The position numbers were made by a program, and so were the translations under genes. From Anniella stebbinsi (Eukaryota; Chordata; Lepidosauria; Squamata; Anniellidae): 64,000 bases of DNA. This document shows, piece by piece, positions 34,320-45,935 of this stretch. The first letter of the stretch is position 1; the number at the start of each line of letters is the position of its first letter. The DNA lies in the NCBI GenBank assembly GCA_029215795.1, contig JARDYH010000001.1:294630654-294694653 (forward strand). The letters run 5' to 3'. Below the pieces are notes generated by a model. That model worked only from the letters and a program-made list of their open reading frames with translations. It was not told the origin of the DNA and did no database searches.

Positions 34320-35215
34320 CTATTCCTTATACGTGACAGAACCATATTTAGCTTTTGATTTAACCATGCAAACATAACTAGAATCCGTATTAGACTGAAG
34401 ATTTCATGATTACTATCCAATTAGGTTAGGGTGTACTGGAGATGTCCTGTGCAATACTGCACATGCCTACTCAGAAGTAAGCTCCACTGAGGACCAAACT
34501 AAATGTTCTTCTAATCACGCATGATGGAGCTGTGTGATAGGTTTCTTTATTCCATTGAAAACTTTTGGATTGGGCCTGGGTTAAAGTTTCACACCACCAC
34601 CTGTTTTCATACATTCCATTAAAATAAGGGGAGGGGGAGAGCCTCCATTGACTCCAATTGAGACTTCTTTCTTTTTTGATTTCAGGACAAAAATGGAGAG
34701 AAGGTTTAACCCCCCCCCCCCCCCCCGCAAAATACCACAGTTTAGTTTGATCAGGGTTCAATGGAAGTTAGAGCCAAAGTATACATTATTAGATGCTAGC
34801 ATACAGCTATATCTGTTCTTTTTCATAACGCAAAAGTAAGCACAGGGGAAATGTTTTGGGCTATGATCCTAGTGTGGGGGTAGATGGGCTTTAACCCTTT
34901 GATCCTTCTATGGTTCTGATTCAGATCTGGTGGCTCTCACCTGCAGTTTGGATGGGGGGGGGGGGAGAAGGAGCTCCCATTCAAGCCAAACCTGCTGTGT
35001 CCCATAGTAGGGTCCCAATCTGGATAAGGAAACCTACATTTACCTTTGAGTAAGGAAGGAGAGCAGATGTAGAAACACGCTATTTATTAAATGTAATGTT
35101 TTGTTTGACCCTTTCTGCCTGGTAAGTGAATATAGGATTGCAGCCTTATGCAGGTATGTATGTGGTGCCCTTTCCTAGCCAGGGCATCTTGAGGGTTCCC
35201 ACATCAGCAATGGGT
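34320..35215. other. No gene recognised
   Basis: Contains a 17-C run (34710-34726), a G run (34956-34967), a trace of the CAATCCTA-type repeat (34440-34490) and a possible dispersed repeat at 34850-35060. No gene. Confidence 0.45.
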
Positions 35216-35279
35216 CCACTTTTCCATGTCTGCTCAGATATGGGAGGGAGGGTGGCAAAGTTCCCTCTTTTATAAGGGA

Positions 35280-35610
35280 CTCTCCTCTATTTGAAGGGCT
35301 GTTAGTCCAAGCCTGTTTTCAAGATAAAGAACCGTGCAAAGGGAGCGCTGGGCCTTGGAGTGGCCCATCAACAGCGCCTGGGCCGCAGACTGAGCAATGC
35401 ACACAGGCCACATGGTCGCAGTCTTCTACACCATGGTAAGATGTACTGCATTTCTGTTTAAATTATCATCATTATTTCCAAATTTACATTGATTCATATA
35501 AATCAACATATGCAAAATGTATGCATATCAGTGTCCTGTTTCCCCCTCCTTTTTGTTTGGTAATGTTTTCCCCCTTTTTTTGGTGATTCACAAGTGGCTG
35601 CCTTGAGAGG
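35280..35610 (+). repeat. Unclassified dispersed repeat, copy A
   Basis: Parallels 57965-58255 in order: GAAGGGCTGT near the start, CCATCAACAG, AGACTGAG, then TTTCTGTTTAAATTAT, AATTTACA, ATATAAAT and, at the end, CAAGTGGCTGCC (copy B: TAAGTGGCCGCC). Both are in the same orientation, 22.7 kb apart. No coding remains were recognised, so the class is unknown. Confidence 0.6.
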
Positions 35611-37160
35611 AGCGGGTTTGGAGGGTGCCTCCTCCATGGCTTCCCAGCCCCATGTGCCATATACGTGGCTACAGGCAGCACAATCTCACAAGAGGCTATT
35701 GTGCTCTTGGGAAACATCTGGATTCCCCCTGCATTGCCATGTCCCTGTCACCATAGCAATGCAGCTGCAGCTCACTGCCTCATTCTGCAGTGGCTGGGAG
35801 CTGACATGTGGCTCTTTTAAGGGGCTGCTCACCTCCTTGCTCCAACAACCAGCCCACACATTTGCCTTCATCCCCAACCAGGGCAACTGCATTTGTTCTA
35901 TTATATAAATAACACACAAGGAAAATATTTTGACCACAAGACAAATCCACTACATGTAGCGGAAACTGCCAATATCTGTACAATCTAGGAAATGACATTT
36001 AGACCATTGTAAATGTTAACCTCAAGGCAGTAATCAATTTCAACTTAAAATGGGCATCATTTCAATTTGCACAGGAAAATATAAATGCCATTAAGCCAAA
36101 TGTTGTGTCATTCATTTTCAGGTCAACTTCCAATTTTATGAAAATTCTGCCGTAATCACGCAATATACTTATGATACATGGTTCCTCCCAATGAGTTGCT
36201 CTCACACAGGGCAAAACGAAAAACTCCTGATTCTGCAGTTTAACCTGACAGAGTATGACAGCCAGATCTCTTCTGGGGAAAGGATCTTACTAATAGACAG
36301 CTAAATATGCCAAGCTCGCACTTTTGAATGTGCAAAATGAAAAATGCTAGTCTTTGCGGATGGGCAAATCCATTTAAAGAACAATTCCCCAAATGAGTTT
36401 GTAAACAGTTCTAAAAACACCAATGAGATATGCAGGATCTGTAGTAAAACATGTTTAGCAAGATGCAATGACAATGAATGTCAGATTTCATTTTTTTTAA
36501 AAAAAAATGGGGTGTGCTGTACTGGAACAAACATGTACATGGCTGTACATGGCCAAGTTCAAAGCAGCATGCAATTGTTTCTGCATGGCCAAGGAGACTT
36601 TGGACTTGGACAACAGCCACTCCACCCACCCCTACACCCCACACAGTAAACTGCTTTTAAAACTGGCAGAAGTTCAAAAGCCGTTTATGTTGTGATAGAA
36701 TAGTCCACATCCTACTGGGTGCACCTAGGTCCTTTGGTGTCCCTAAAGTAGTTATTTGCATCATTGCTCATTACCTTATACACTTTGATGTCTTGAGTTT
36801 TTAGTTCTCAAACATAGTTATCTAAGGGTGCAAAATCCCCTGCATGTTCACAAAGAAAAGAATCCTACAACTCCCAGCATTCCCCAGCCAGCTATGCTTC
36901 TGTCCAATCACGCATATGATTCCCCCCAAGCGACATTTTGCATTTAGCCTGAACTGTCTTCAAGACTAGGGACAGGGGAGATGGCAGAATAATGAGTCTC
37001 ACTTCAAATGATAAACACTTGACAATTAATACATATAAGGATCTGTCATGGTTGTGACTGCTGTTGGTATACAAGTGGATTGAAACCAGAAGATCTGAAA
37101 TGACCAGTGATTCACATCCAACCTTGTCATCCAATTTCTATCTTCTAAGGAAGGTTAAGT
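35611..37160. other. No gene recognised
   Basis: Overlapping open frames at 35594-35998 and 36344-36660 have no recognisable domain. CTACAACTCCCAGCATTCCC at 36868-36887 is a scrap of the dispersed repeat at 7275. Confidence 0.45.
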
Positions 37161-37163
37161 CCT

Positions 37164-37330
37164 GAAGACAGGAATCCTATGGTCCCTTGGCAAGTGTCTC
37201 AGGGGTCATAGGGTTGTTTGGAACAACACTTCCAAAGTCAGAGACCTTGGAAGTAGGAGTTGGAGGTCTGATCCTCTGTCCCTGCCTCCTCACAGCCAGC
37301 ATGGAAAGAACTGTGCTGGCTGCCCCCCAT
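37164..37330. repeat. Possible relative of the 26515 MITE
   Basis: Shares GTCATAGGGTTGTTTGGAA-like, AAAGTC.GAGA and CCTTGGA words, in the same order, with 26550-26612. Diverged, so the assignment is weak. Confidence 0.35.
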
Positions 37331-37804
37331 GTTGGAAAAGCAACCTTGGAGAAGGAGGAAAGGAGTTCTTGTGGACAGAGGAAGTAAATGAAGAGACGAG
37401 ACACATGAAATGGGTTTAAACAAGGGCCACATTTATTGAAAGATCTGCAAAGGGGGTCCTAAGGGGCATCCAGTATAGGCCTATCCACAGGCCCCTCTTT
37501 TCCCCGTTTCGGGCGAGCCATTCTAGCCCATGAGTAGGTGCAAGAACTCCGCCTCTCCACGTGCTGCCCCTTTCGGGGAGGGAGACCTTCCTGTGTCGCC
37601 TCCCCCCAGGCCGCATGGCTCTGGGTAGGTGAGAAGGGTTGGTCTCAAAGGTAACCCTTATCTCCCAAGCCAAGCCACGGGGCTCAAAGCTGGGAGCCTC
37701 AGGAATTACCAGTCACCAGAACAGTGCCTGTGAATGCTCACCAATTATCCATACCTCTCTGGATGCCCCTTCCTATCCATCACTGGGAGTGTCAAGCCAC
37801 TCGC

Positions 37805-38479
37805 TTAGTCGCTCACGCCCCATCTAGAGACTATTGCTTCCCGTAGGCCTCTCTGCAGATCATGCAAAAATAAATCGTTTCCTTGGTCCGACAAATGGAC
37901 CCCATCTTGCCTATACAGCTCCCTCCAGAAAAGTGATACTCTTTTTACGGGCTTTCTCAAAGCCCGATGAACACTATCCATGCGCCCATCAAACCTGGGT
38001 AGGATGCAAGACCAAATCATCAATACGCCAAGCCACCGCTGCCTGATCATCTGAAAGTTGGCAATCGCTTGGAGAATGAGGGCCTTGCCCTTCCATAATC
38101 TTAGATCAGTATCTCCCAGGTGTATAAGCAGCACCTGGGGCGCAACGCAAGCCCCTTGTTGTTGAAACAATGTGGGCAATCGCTTGGAGAATGAAGGCCT
38201 CGCCCTTCCATAGTCCGAATACAGTACCTCCCAGGTATATAAGCAGCACCTGGGGTGCAACGCAAGCCCCTTGTTGTTGAAACAATGTGGGCAATCGCTT
38301 GGAGAATGAAGGCCTCGCCCTTCCATAGTCTGAATACAGTACCTCCCAGGTGTATAAGCAGCACCTGGGGCGCAACGCAAGCCCCTTGTTGTTGAAACAA
38401 TGTGGGCAATCACTTGGAGAATGAGGGCCTCGCCCTTCCATAATCCGAGATCAGTACCTCCCAGGTGTATAAGTAGCAC
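37805..38479 (-). pseudogene. SGNH-hydrolase pseudogene with amplified block
   Basis: The 224-codon reverse-strand frame ends with a recognisable SGNH/GDSL hydrolase C-terminus: DGVHLSDQGNDLFLHDLQRG at residues 192-211, where D192 and H195 are the DxxH catalytic pair. IHLGDTD at 119-125 corresponds to block III, normally GxND; the N has become T. Residues 1-115 are not a normal domain: they are further copies of the same 115-bp DNA unit read in three successive frames. Such frames occur in DIRS/Ngaro-type retrotransposons, and a host role is unlikely. The true N-terminus, with the catalytic serine block, lies upstream (about 38480-38780) and is damaged. This is a transposon pseudogene. Confidence 0.7.
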
Positions 38480-38520
38480 CTAGGGTGCAACACAAGCCAA
38501 CTGTTGTTGAAACAATGTGG
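38061..38520. repeat. Four tandem 115-bp units
   Basis: Units start at 38061, 38176, 38291 and 38406 and are each exactly 115 bp, beginning GCAATCGCTTGGAGAATGA and ending TTGAAACAATGTGG. The two middle units differ at three positions; the outer ones are more diverged. On the reverse strand the unit encodes LPTLFQQQGACVAP followed by VLLIHLGGTD, the SGNH block-III segment. Confidence 0.97.
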
Positions 38521-38800
38521 GCAGGAGGCGCTCCCACCGCATTTCGCGTCTGCCCAACCACATAATGTTGGCATGTCGACTCATCTCCAGCTGGGATCGA
38601 ATACTAAAATCTCCATGCTCTGACAGATCCTTGAAGATTTCAATGTTAACTTTCTTATGGGCTTTCTCCATAGCCCTATGATCACTGCCCTCATGCAAAT
38701 TGACTATGGGCAAGACACATGACCTTATAATCAAAATGCCAGGCCAAAGCTGCTGAATTGTATGGAAATCGGCGATCACAATTTTTTGGGCCGCTGCCCT
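38480..38800 (-). pseudogene. Second, partial SGNH-hydrolase segment
   Basis: The 99-codon reverse frame contains IADFHTIQQLWPGILII and VLPIVNLHEGSDHRAMEKA, parallel to IANFQMIRQRWLGVLMIWS and ILPRF in the frame downstream, so part of the hydrolase is present twice. It then continues into HANIMWLGRREMRWERLLP, which looks like the segment preceding block III. This arrangement (C-terminal part followed by N-terminal part) suggests a tandem partial duplication of the hydrolase region. Confidence 0.5.
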
Positions 38801-39039
38801 CTTTCCAGCTTACTCTGGGAATCTGGCAAGACTAAGTACTTGCCTTGTTGCGAGTACATGCACTAGTTCATGCCTTCCTTAGAATCGAGCATGACTGCAT
38901 TGCCATTCTGGGGCGCTGCCCAAATGGGTACCTGCTCTCTTCCCAGCTCACTCTGGTAATCTGGCAATACCAAGTACTCCCCATTCCCGGCCAAGGCTGG
39001 AAGTATCTTGAAAAACTGCAAAGACTGTAACTCCCTGGC

Positions 39040-42000
39040 TTCTCTTTCAGCCTTTCACATCGTTCCACACATCGTGTAGGACTACCCTTATGGGGTGGGC
39101 AATAAAAAATGCCTTGGTGGGACCATGCAGACTGCTGGCTCACACATTGCCTGTCATAACTGTCCCGCCACTGTACTGTGGCATGACAGCTAATTCGCAT
39201 CTGTGAATCAAAGACTCATGTGAAGGTTGTGCTTCTTCAGCAATCTGTGAAGACAAGAGCTATTCAAACTTTCAAGGTTGGGTGGGCATATGCAGTAATA
39301 GTTTCGTAATACCTTCTGCAAACAGCTGGCACTCTGTTCTGTGCAAAGCCGGACATTGTGGCCATAGGGCAGCCCTGCCAGGCAAACTTTAAATTGCCCG
39401 ATGGTGTTTAGTTACACCCCCTTTGCCAGCATAAGGGGGGCATCCGAATGTCCTACTAAGGACAGAAAGATTCCAGTACTGTTTAACCGGATAAGATTTA
39501 GCGCCCAGAGGCAATTCACACTCATGAGGCCTTGCCTTGTTGGCCAGTCTTAATTACTGAAGCATAATAAAGACTGCATCCTTGGGCAACACAACTTCTT
39601 GAACCAGAAAGGCCCCGGCAAAAGCACTCCAACGCACACAGAAATGGTGATAAGGCTGTGACATAGCACAAGGAACGTTTGTGCAGACAATTGCATTGGG
39701 GTGGGGGTGGCTGCCTGACATCAAATTGCTGGAGATTCAGGGCTGCTGCCCAGCTAGATGCCATCAATCTGGAGTTCCACTGAATCATGTACACTCTTAT
39801 TTGAAGATGAAAGTCTCAGGCTGCCAGGGATAACTTGGGCAGAAAAGCCTCACTCGAGACCACCCCCTAACAGACACCTTCAGTTCTAAGCCAGAGCTGC
39901 CCACTTACTAGGATCCTTCTGGTAAAATCCTCTGCAGTGGGACTGCAGTTGATGATGTACTCACTGCTCCTGGATAAGGATCCGGGCTGCCATCTTATTG
40001 TAGGTAGATTGCCGAATTGTCTCATATGAGACGGTATTATCTAGCACCCTCTAGCCCTTGATCAAAAAGGCCAGGGCAGTATCTTACTAGGGATAGTTCC
40101 AGCTGAAAGGCTACATTTGAGACACACTAAAAAACTACAAAAGGTCAATGGGAATATGCCAGTACTGCATTAACTATCTATCCATCTGAAGGCAAGAGAT
40201 CCCTGCATGTCTAAGATTACGGGGCCCGATGTTGGTGGCAAAATATTGTATACTGGTTTATTCGTCTGAGGCTTGCAAAACTCCCCACATGCTCCTTGCT
40301 AGTCTCTGGATATGCCTTTACCCGTGTGTGTGTGTGTTTGCCAACCCTTGTATAGGGTGGTGCAACCCAGTATTAGCATGTTAACTAAGCCAGTCCTTCA
40401 TATGTAATAACCTGATGTTATGCTGCAAGCATAAATTTCATAATTTCTGGACCGTATAAAGGCTGTGTGCATATGTCTGAACTACTACGGTTATCACAGG
40501 AGAATACTCAAGATTAGAGCATGGTTCTCCTGAAGGTGAAAGCTGCAGCGATAGGGAAAAACTCCAAATAAAAGAGGTCCCTCTCCATCTCTGTGGAAAA
40601 CTAAGACACCGAAGCTGAATGCCCTTAGATGCATCTTGACAACTGTGCAATCTGGCCACCAACACACTGGAACCACATACCGTTGAATGCCTGCCATGTC
40701 ACAGCAGGAAGGCAGATACTCCATCTAGCAGATGTTATTGTAGCACTAGATGTGGCCACCCTAACACTAAATGATAAACATACAACACCCCCAACATCCA
40801 GCAGGACGTGGAGTGTGACCCTGTGTGAATATATTAAATGTAGTTTGAAATCTTCAACATTGTGCGGTCTGCTGCACGGGTTTATTGTGTCAACTCTATA
40901 ATAAACTTCTAAGTAGGGAACAAAAACCACAGGTAAAGGTCCTAGAGCCCATCTATTGAAGGCCCAGAAGGACTTCTGTTTTACAAGAGAAATGGCCCCT
41001 TCATGATATTTAGATTGGGAATCTGAAACTAAAGAAAAGCTTGAATGGTGTAACTAAATCACGCATGTTTTGGTAACTCCTAAAGACTTCGCTATAACTT
41101 TCTCCAGGCCTTCGTCAGGGCCCAGTGGTTGTTAATCTCATTCAAATTGGACCTGGGGATAAACAGGGCTAGACAATCTAGACATTAGGCCACCATTCCT
41201 GCATTGTATGAAGGTCTTCAAGGGTTGCAATATGAGTTGTCCTTTAAGCTAAACCTAAATTGTTGCCACACTGGTGCATGAGGGCAGCCCAAGAGAGGAC
41301 ACTGATCAATGTGGCTAAAATAAGATGAGCAGGAGGCACTCAAAACGCAAGCCACATCTGTCCAACCCTTGTATATTTGCATATCATCTCAATCACTGCT
41401 GTTTCATGATTGATCAGAAAGCCCTCCATCTATCTCAGCAAAGGATGCTGTGTCCATATGGTCGCACACATGGATCATTGTCCAACCAGACATCTTGGTC
41501 CCAGGTTATAATGTTCACTATTCTAAATTGGTTATGAACCCCAAGTGAATGGGAGAATTGGAGTCACCAGGAACCCCCTATGTGAGAGTGATTGTGTTAC
41601 CCTTATTGCAGCCTTCGTGCAAGGAGAACTCCTGGAAGCTTCCACCATATCCAAGCCGGCCATGAGCCGAAAACTTCTTGGTGTGGGCCTGCCATTCCTA
41701 AAGCGTCAGAGTAAAATCTTCAGTTATATGCAGGGAAACATAAATTTAGATATAAATGTAGATGAATATTCAAATGTCCAGGTTTACACGATAATACAAC
41801 TGTATAAATTAAACAGGAAATGTTTACTCCACTCAAAGAATTTAATTCATAGAGTTTGGGTATACCTTTATCACTTGGCTATGCCCACTGCAGAGTTTGG
41901 ATATAATGCCAGGGCACCTGAATCCACTGAGCAATGCCAGATCTTTACCTACAAATATGGGTGTGTGTGTGTGTGTGTGTGAACCCAATATTTTCCTTAA

Positions 42001-42320
42001 ATACCAGGCCTGCTGGTAGGTGCAGCCTTCCACACATATGTTTCCAAAAGAATGAGGTTTGGTTAAATGGCCTAGGAAATGGCCATGGGTCTGAAAAACA
42101 GCCCATACTGACCTAGACCATGTTTCAATCTAGCACTGCAACATCCATACTCACTGACAGCCACACTGCTAGCTTCCCACAAACTTCTTTTCCTCATACC
42201 TGGACAAGTTCAGATGTCGGTGCTTGCCTTGAATAGACCATGTGGGTAGTTACCTGACCCACTAGCAACCTCATCAACTCCTATTTACACAGGAGTAAGG
42301 AATAAAGGAAACTGCCTGAT
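39040..42320. other. Decayed interior of the presumed DIRS/Ngaro element
   Basis: No recognisable reverse-transcriptase motif was found in either strand. The reverse frame at 38868-39200 may follow the recombinase region but has no firm motif. A (GT)n run lies at 41959-41981. The 145-codon forward frame at 41545-41982 has no domain. Confidence 0.3.
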
Positions 42321-42329
42321 ACTGATTTC

Positions 42330-42410
42330 CTAGAATAGCAGAGTTGAAAGGGGACTACAAGGCTATTGAGTCCAACTTCCCACTCAATGCAAGAGCGGGT
42401 GGTGCTTTCC
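42330..42410 (-). repeat. CR1 3'-end fragment
   Basis: AGAATAGCAGAGTTGAAAGG, then CTACAAGGCTATTGAGTCCA and ACTCAATGCA are the reverse complement of the CR1 3' tail, as at 43482-43550. Confidence 0.7.
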
Positions 42411-42699
42411 CCTTCCCTTTAGAACCCGCAATCCCTTTCTTGGGCAGCATCCTGCTTACCTCGAGATACCCCCCCCCCACCTAATTTAGCTGCTGAATCA
42501 TATGTTCCTTGAGCCCCCCCTGGATCCACAATAGTGTATAAAAATTACACTGCGCATGGAAATATTAAGCACAGCTGACTCCAAGACAACGGGCCTAGAC
42601 TCGTAAATCTAATGGTCACAGGTCGCTTGCTACTTATAGAAAGTTCGTGGGGAAGACCAGACGGAGAGGCCAGATAGTCCTCTGAATTTAGGAAGGGGG

Positions 42700-43440
42700 G
42701 ATTAACTAAAACCTAATTAAGTAATTACTCACAAGTAAATGCACTGAGGCGGGGAGCGCAGGCCCCACCCCCCAACTACCTCTCCCTTATGCAGCTGGAG
42801 TTGATGAAACAGCAGGCTGTGAGAGGTAAAATATGCCAGCCCCAGGGGCTGGCATCATTCCCTGCAGGCCCCTGCAGTCACGGGGAGCGTGGCCAATCCC
42901 CCTCCCAAACTCAGGAGAGACGCGGTAGGCCCCTGGCCCACGCCCCAGCTGCAAATCCAGGCACTGGGCTGAATGTCTCCTGCCCACCCCACAAGCAGAA
43001 GGTGAGGAGGCTGCGGCCATTACAGCAATGGGCAAAAAGGACGCTCCACCCTGGCTGCTGGTGTACCAGCCGATCCCAAACCTGCAGCCTAAAAGGCTGA
43101 GAATGAAGCTCCCTCGGCGCCGCTCGCTCCCTCGGCACCGCTCGCTCCCTCGGCACCGCTCGCTCCCTCGCCGCCGCTCTTGTGAACAGGAAGACGGCTA
43201 CTCGAAGGTAGGCTAAAGCCAAGGCCTCTCCTTGCCGCACGGGAAGGCTGTGGAATGCAAGGGGTTTATCCCTTTCCGCAGCCTTGTGGAGGAAGAGGAG
43301 GAAGGGGAGGGTGGCTCTCTCTTACATAGCCCTCAACCCCTCCCTTTCCAGTGGCACCAGAATTCCCGCTCTCCAATCAGGAGCGGGCACATCTCCTCTC
43401 TTCCCCTCCCCGGCCACAAAAGCCTCCCCGCCCCCAGACC
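42700..43440 (-). promoter_or_regulatory. CpG-rich promoter-like segment (candidate element terminus)
   Basis: On the reverse strand a CCAAT-type word (complement of CTGATTGG, about 43372-43380) is followed after about 45 bp by GGGCTATGTAAGAG, a TATA-like word at about 43319-43332, and then purine-rich and CpG-rich sequence. This is the layout expected of a retroelement's internal or terminal promoter. It abuts the CR1 insertion at 43482. The reading is inferential. Confidence 0.35.
43109..43180. repeat. 18-bp minisatellite, four units
   Basis: Four units of CTCCCTCGGCRCCGCTCG, differing at one to three positions. Eighteen bases are six codons, so any frame through it gives a hexapeptide repeat (RERAVP on the reverse strand). 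Confidence 0.95.
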
Positions 43441-43481
43441 GTTGGCCGGGTGTGGCTGAATGGCACTTGTGGGTGGATCGT

Positions 43482-45417
43482 AGAATCACAGAATAGTACA
43501 GTTGGAAGGGGCCTATAAGGCCATCGAGTCCAACCACTGCTCAATGCAGAAAGCCATTTTAAAGCATACCTGAAAGATGACTGTCCAGCTGCATCTTGAA
43601 GGCCTCTAGTGTGGGAGAGTTCACGACCTCCCTAATTAATTGATTCTATTGTCATACTGCTCTAACAGTCACAAAGTTTTTCCTGATGCCCAGCCAGAAT
43701 CTGGCTTCCTGTAATTTGAGCCCATTATTCTGTGTCCTGCATTCTGGGATGATCGAGAAGAGATCCCGGCCCTCCTCTGTGTGACAACTTTTCAAGTATT
43801 TGAAGACTGCTATCATGTCTCCCCTCAGTCTTCTCTTCTCCAAGCTAAACATGCCCAGTTCTTTCAGTCTCTCCTCATAGGGCTTTGTTCCCAGACCCCT
43901 GATCATCCTCGTTGGCTTCCTCTGAACATGCTCCAGCTTGTTTGCATCATTCTTGAAGTGTGGTGCCCAGAACTGGACACAATATTCAAGATGAGGCCTA
44001 ACCAGTGCCGAACAGAGGGGAACCAGTGCCCCCATGATTTGGAAGCTATACTTCTCTTAATGCAGCCCCAAATAGCATTTGCTTTTTGCAGCAGCCACAT
44101 CACACTGTTGGCTCATATTCAGCTAGTGATTTACAACAATTCCAAGATCCTTCTCACTTGTAGTATTGCTGAGCCAAGTATCCCTCATCTTATAACTGTG
44201 CATTTGATATCTTTTTCCTAGGTGTAGAACTTGGCATTTATTCCAGTTAAATTTCATTCTCTTGTTTTCAGCCCAGCAATCCAGCCTATCAAGAAAACTT
44301 TAAAGTTTGTTTCTGTCTTCCAGGGTATTAGCGATCCCACCCAATTTTGTGTCATCTGCAAATTTAATAAGCATTCCCTGCACCTTCTTGTCCAAATCAT
44401 TAATAAAAATGTTGAAGAGCACTGGGCCTAGGACTGAGCCCTGCAGTTCCCCACTTATTACCTCCCCCCCCGCTCATTACGTCCCCCCAGTTTGAGAAGA
44501 TACCATTGATAAGAACTCTTTGAGTCTGATTCTGTAGCCAACTGTGGATCCACAGTTGGCTAATCTACCTAATGGGGCACTTTGTCAAAAACTTTGCTGA
44601 AGTCAAGATATATTATGTCCACAACATTCCCACAGTCCACAAGGGAGTTACCAGATCAAAAAATGAGATCAGATTAGTCTGACAGGATTTGTTCTTGACA
44701 AATCCATGCTGGCTTCTAGTAATCACTGCATTGGTTTCAAGGTGCTTCCAGACTGACTTTTTTATAATCTGCTCCAAAGTCTTCCCAGGGATGGATGTCA
44801 GACTAACTGGTCTGTAGTTCCCAAGTTCCTCCTTTTTACCCTTTTTAAAGATAGGGACAACGTTAGCCCTCCTCCAGTTGTCCTGTACTTCACCCGTCTT
44901 CCATGATTTCGCAAAGATAATAGACAGTAGTTCTGAAAGTTCTTCTGCTACCTCCTTTTATTACTCTACGATGCAGTTCATCAGGCCTTGGAGATTTGAA
45001 CTCGTTCAAAGAAATTAGGTGTTCCTTGACCATTTGTTTAGCAAACTCAAGCTGCAATCCTGCCCCTTCAGTTTATACTTCACTTTTGGGAGAAGACTGA
45101 GCCAAAGTAGGAATTGAGCACTTCTGCCTTTTCTTTGTCATCTGTTATCAATTTGCCATCCTCATTGAGTCACCATTGCTTCCCTCTGTCTTTTACTATT
45201 CACGTATCTGAAGAAAGCTTTTTGTTGCTTTTAGCATCCTTTGCTAGCCTCAGCTGATTCTCAGCTTTAGCCTTCCTGATGCCATTCCTGCACTTCTATG
45301 CTATTTGTCCGTACTCTTCTTTTGTAGCCTGGTCTTCTGTCCACTTCCTATACGTGCCCTTTTTTGTTTTCAGGTCATCTCTAAGCTTTTTGCCCTTTTT
45401 GAAGATAGGGACAACTA
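43482..45417 (-). mobile_element. CR1 LINE, 3' two kilobases
   Basis: The reverse strand carries the end of CR1 ORF2. The 127-codon frame at 43652-44035 contains [18 protein letters not shown] and [25 protein letters not shown] and [10 protein letters not shown], all hallmarks of the CR1 C-terminal region. 44036-45417 covers the reverse-transcriptase region with frame breaks. The 3' tail at 43482-43550 has the characteristic complement of AGAATCACAGAATAGTACAG. CR1 elements copy themselves by target-primed reverse transcription and are mostly 5'-truncated, as here. The copy is dead but relatively young. Confidence 0.9.
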
Positions 45418-45589
45418 AGGAGAAGGGAGGAGGACTGGAGAAGCCAGGATAGGAGTTATCCTGAGCCTCTTCCAGCCTCCTTCCCTCCTCCTCTGATGCA
45501 CCCTTGCTAGATGGGCTGAGAAGGTCACCTCCACCACTCCTCCCAACCTGTATCAGACACCTCTGAGTTTCAATCGCTGAGGTTGCAAT

Positions 45590-45735
45590 CGATAGGGCAT
45601 AAGCTTAAATCAGCCTCCCCTAACTTGGCACTCTCCTGATGGGTTGGAGAACAACTCCGTTCATCCCCAGTCACCATGCCCATGTAGTCCAAAGCATCTG
45701 GAAGGTGCCAGGCTGGGGAAGGCTGGCTTGAATTA
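45590..45735. repeat. Dispersed foldback-like repeat
   Basis: CCCCTAACTTGGCACTCTCC near the left pairs loosely with GGAAGGTGCCAGGCTGGGG on the right; CATGTAGTCCAAAGCATCTGG is the family word. Same family as 7275 and 55875. A further half copy is at 45880-45935. Confidence 0.5.
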
Positions 45736-45935
45736 TATTTATGATCGTTTGGATCCAATATTCAGTTCCTCTCCACCTTTGCTCTTCTTCAGCTATATTT
45801 CACAAGCCAATAAGTTCAAAGATCTTTCATTGATAAGAAAGGGACCCGTCCTTAATAGCTCTGCTATCTGGGGATTATTGGAGTTATAGACCAACGCATC
45901 TGGAGGGCACTAGCTTGAAGAAGGCTGCTTTAGAT

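Larger units (their letters stand above)
37400..43440 (-). mobile_element. Probable DIRS/Ngaro-like retrotransposon remnant
   Basis: Seen: a reverse-strand SGNH-hydrolase coding remnant at 37805-38800, a possible tyrosine-recombinase scrap near 39250-39450, and at the far end (42700-43440) a CpG-rich, promoter-like segment. Known: DIRS and Ngaro elements, unlike other retrotransposons, carry a tyrosine recombinase, and many also carry an SGNH/GDSL hydrolase frame. Inference: these parts belong to one element of about 6 kb whose reverse-transcriptase part (about 39.5-42.3 kb) has decayed beyond recognition. A short CR1 tail sits inside it at 42330-42400. I could not identify the terminal repeats, so the limits are provisional; the hydrolase part is the only firm evidence. 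Confidence 0.45.

Noticed and set aside
38061..38520. CRISPR-like array
   Set aside because: The units are contiguous 115-bp tandem copies without spacers, in a vertebrate genome, and encode a known retrotransposon hydrolase segment.
41545..41982. 145-codon forward open frame as a host exon
   Set aside because: Ends in a (GT)n repeat and has no domain; it lies in the presumed retrotransposon interior.
43781..44221. 146-codon forward open frame
   Set aside because: Antisense shadow of the CR1 ORF2 C-terminal region, which is coding on the reverse strand.
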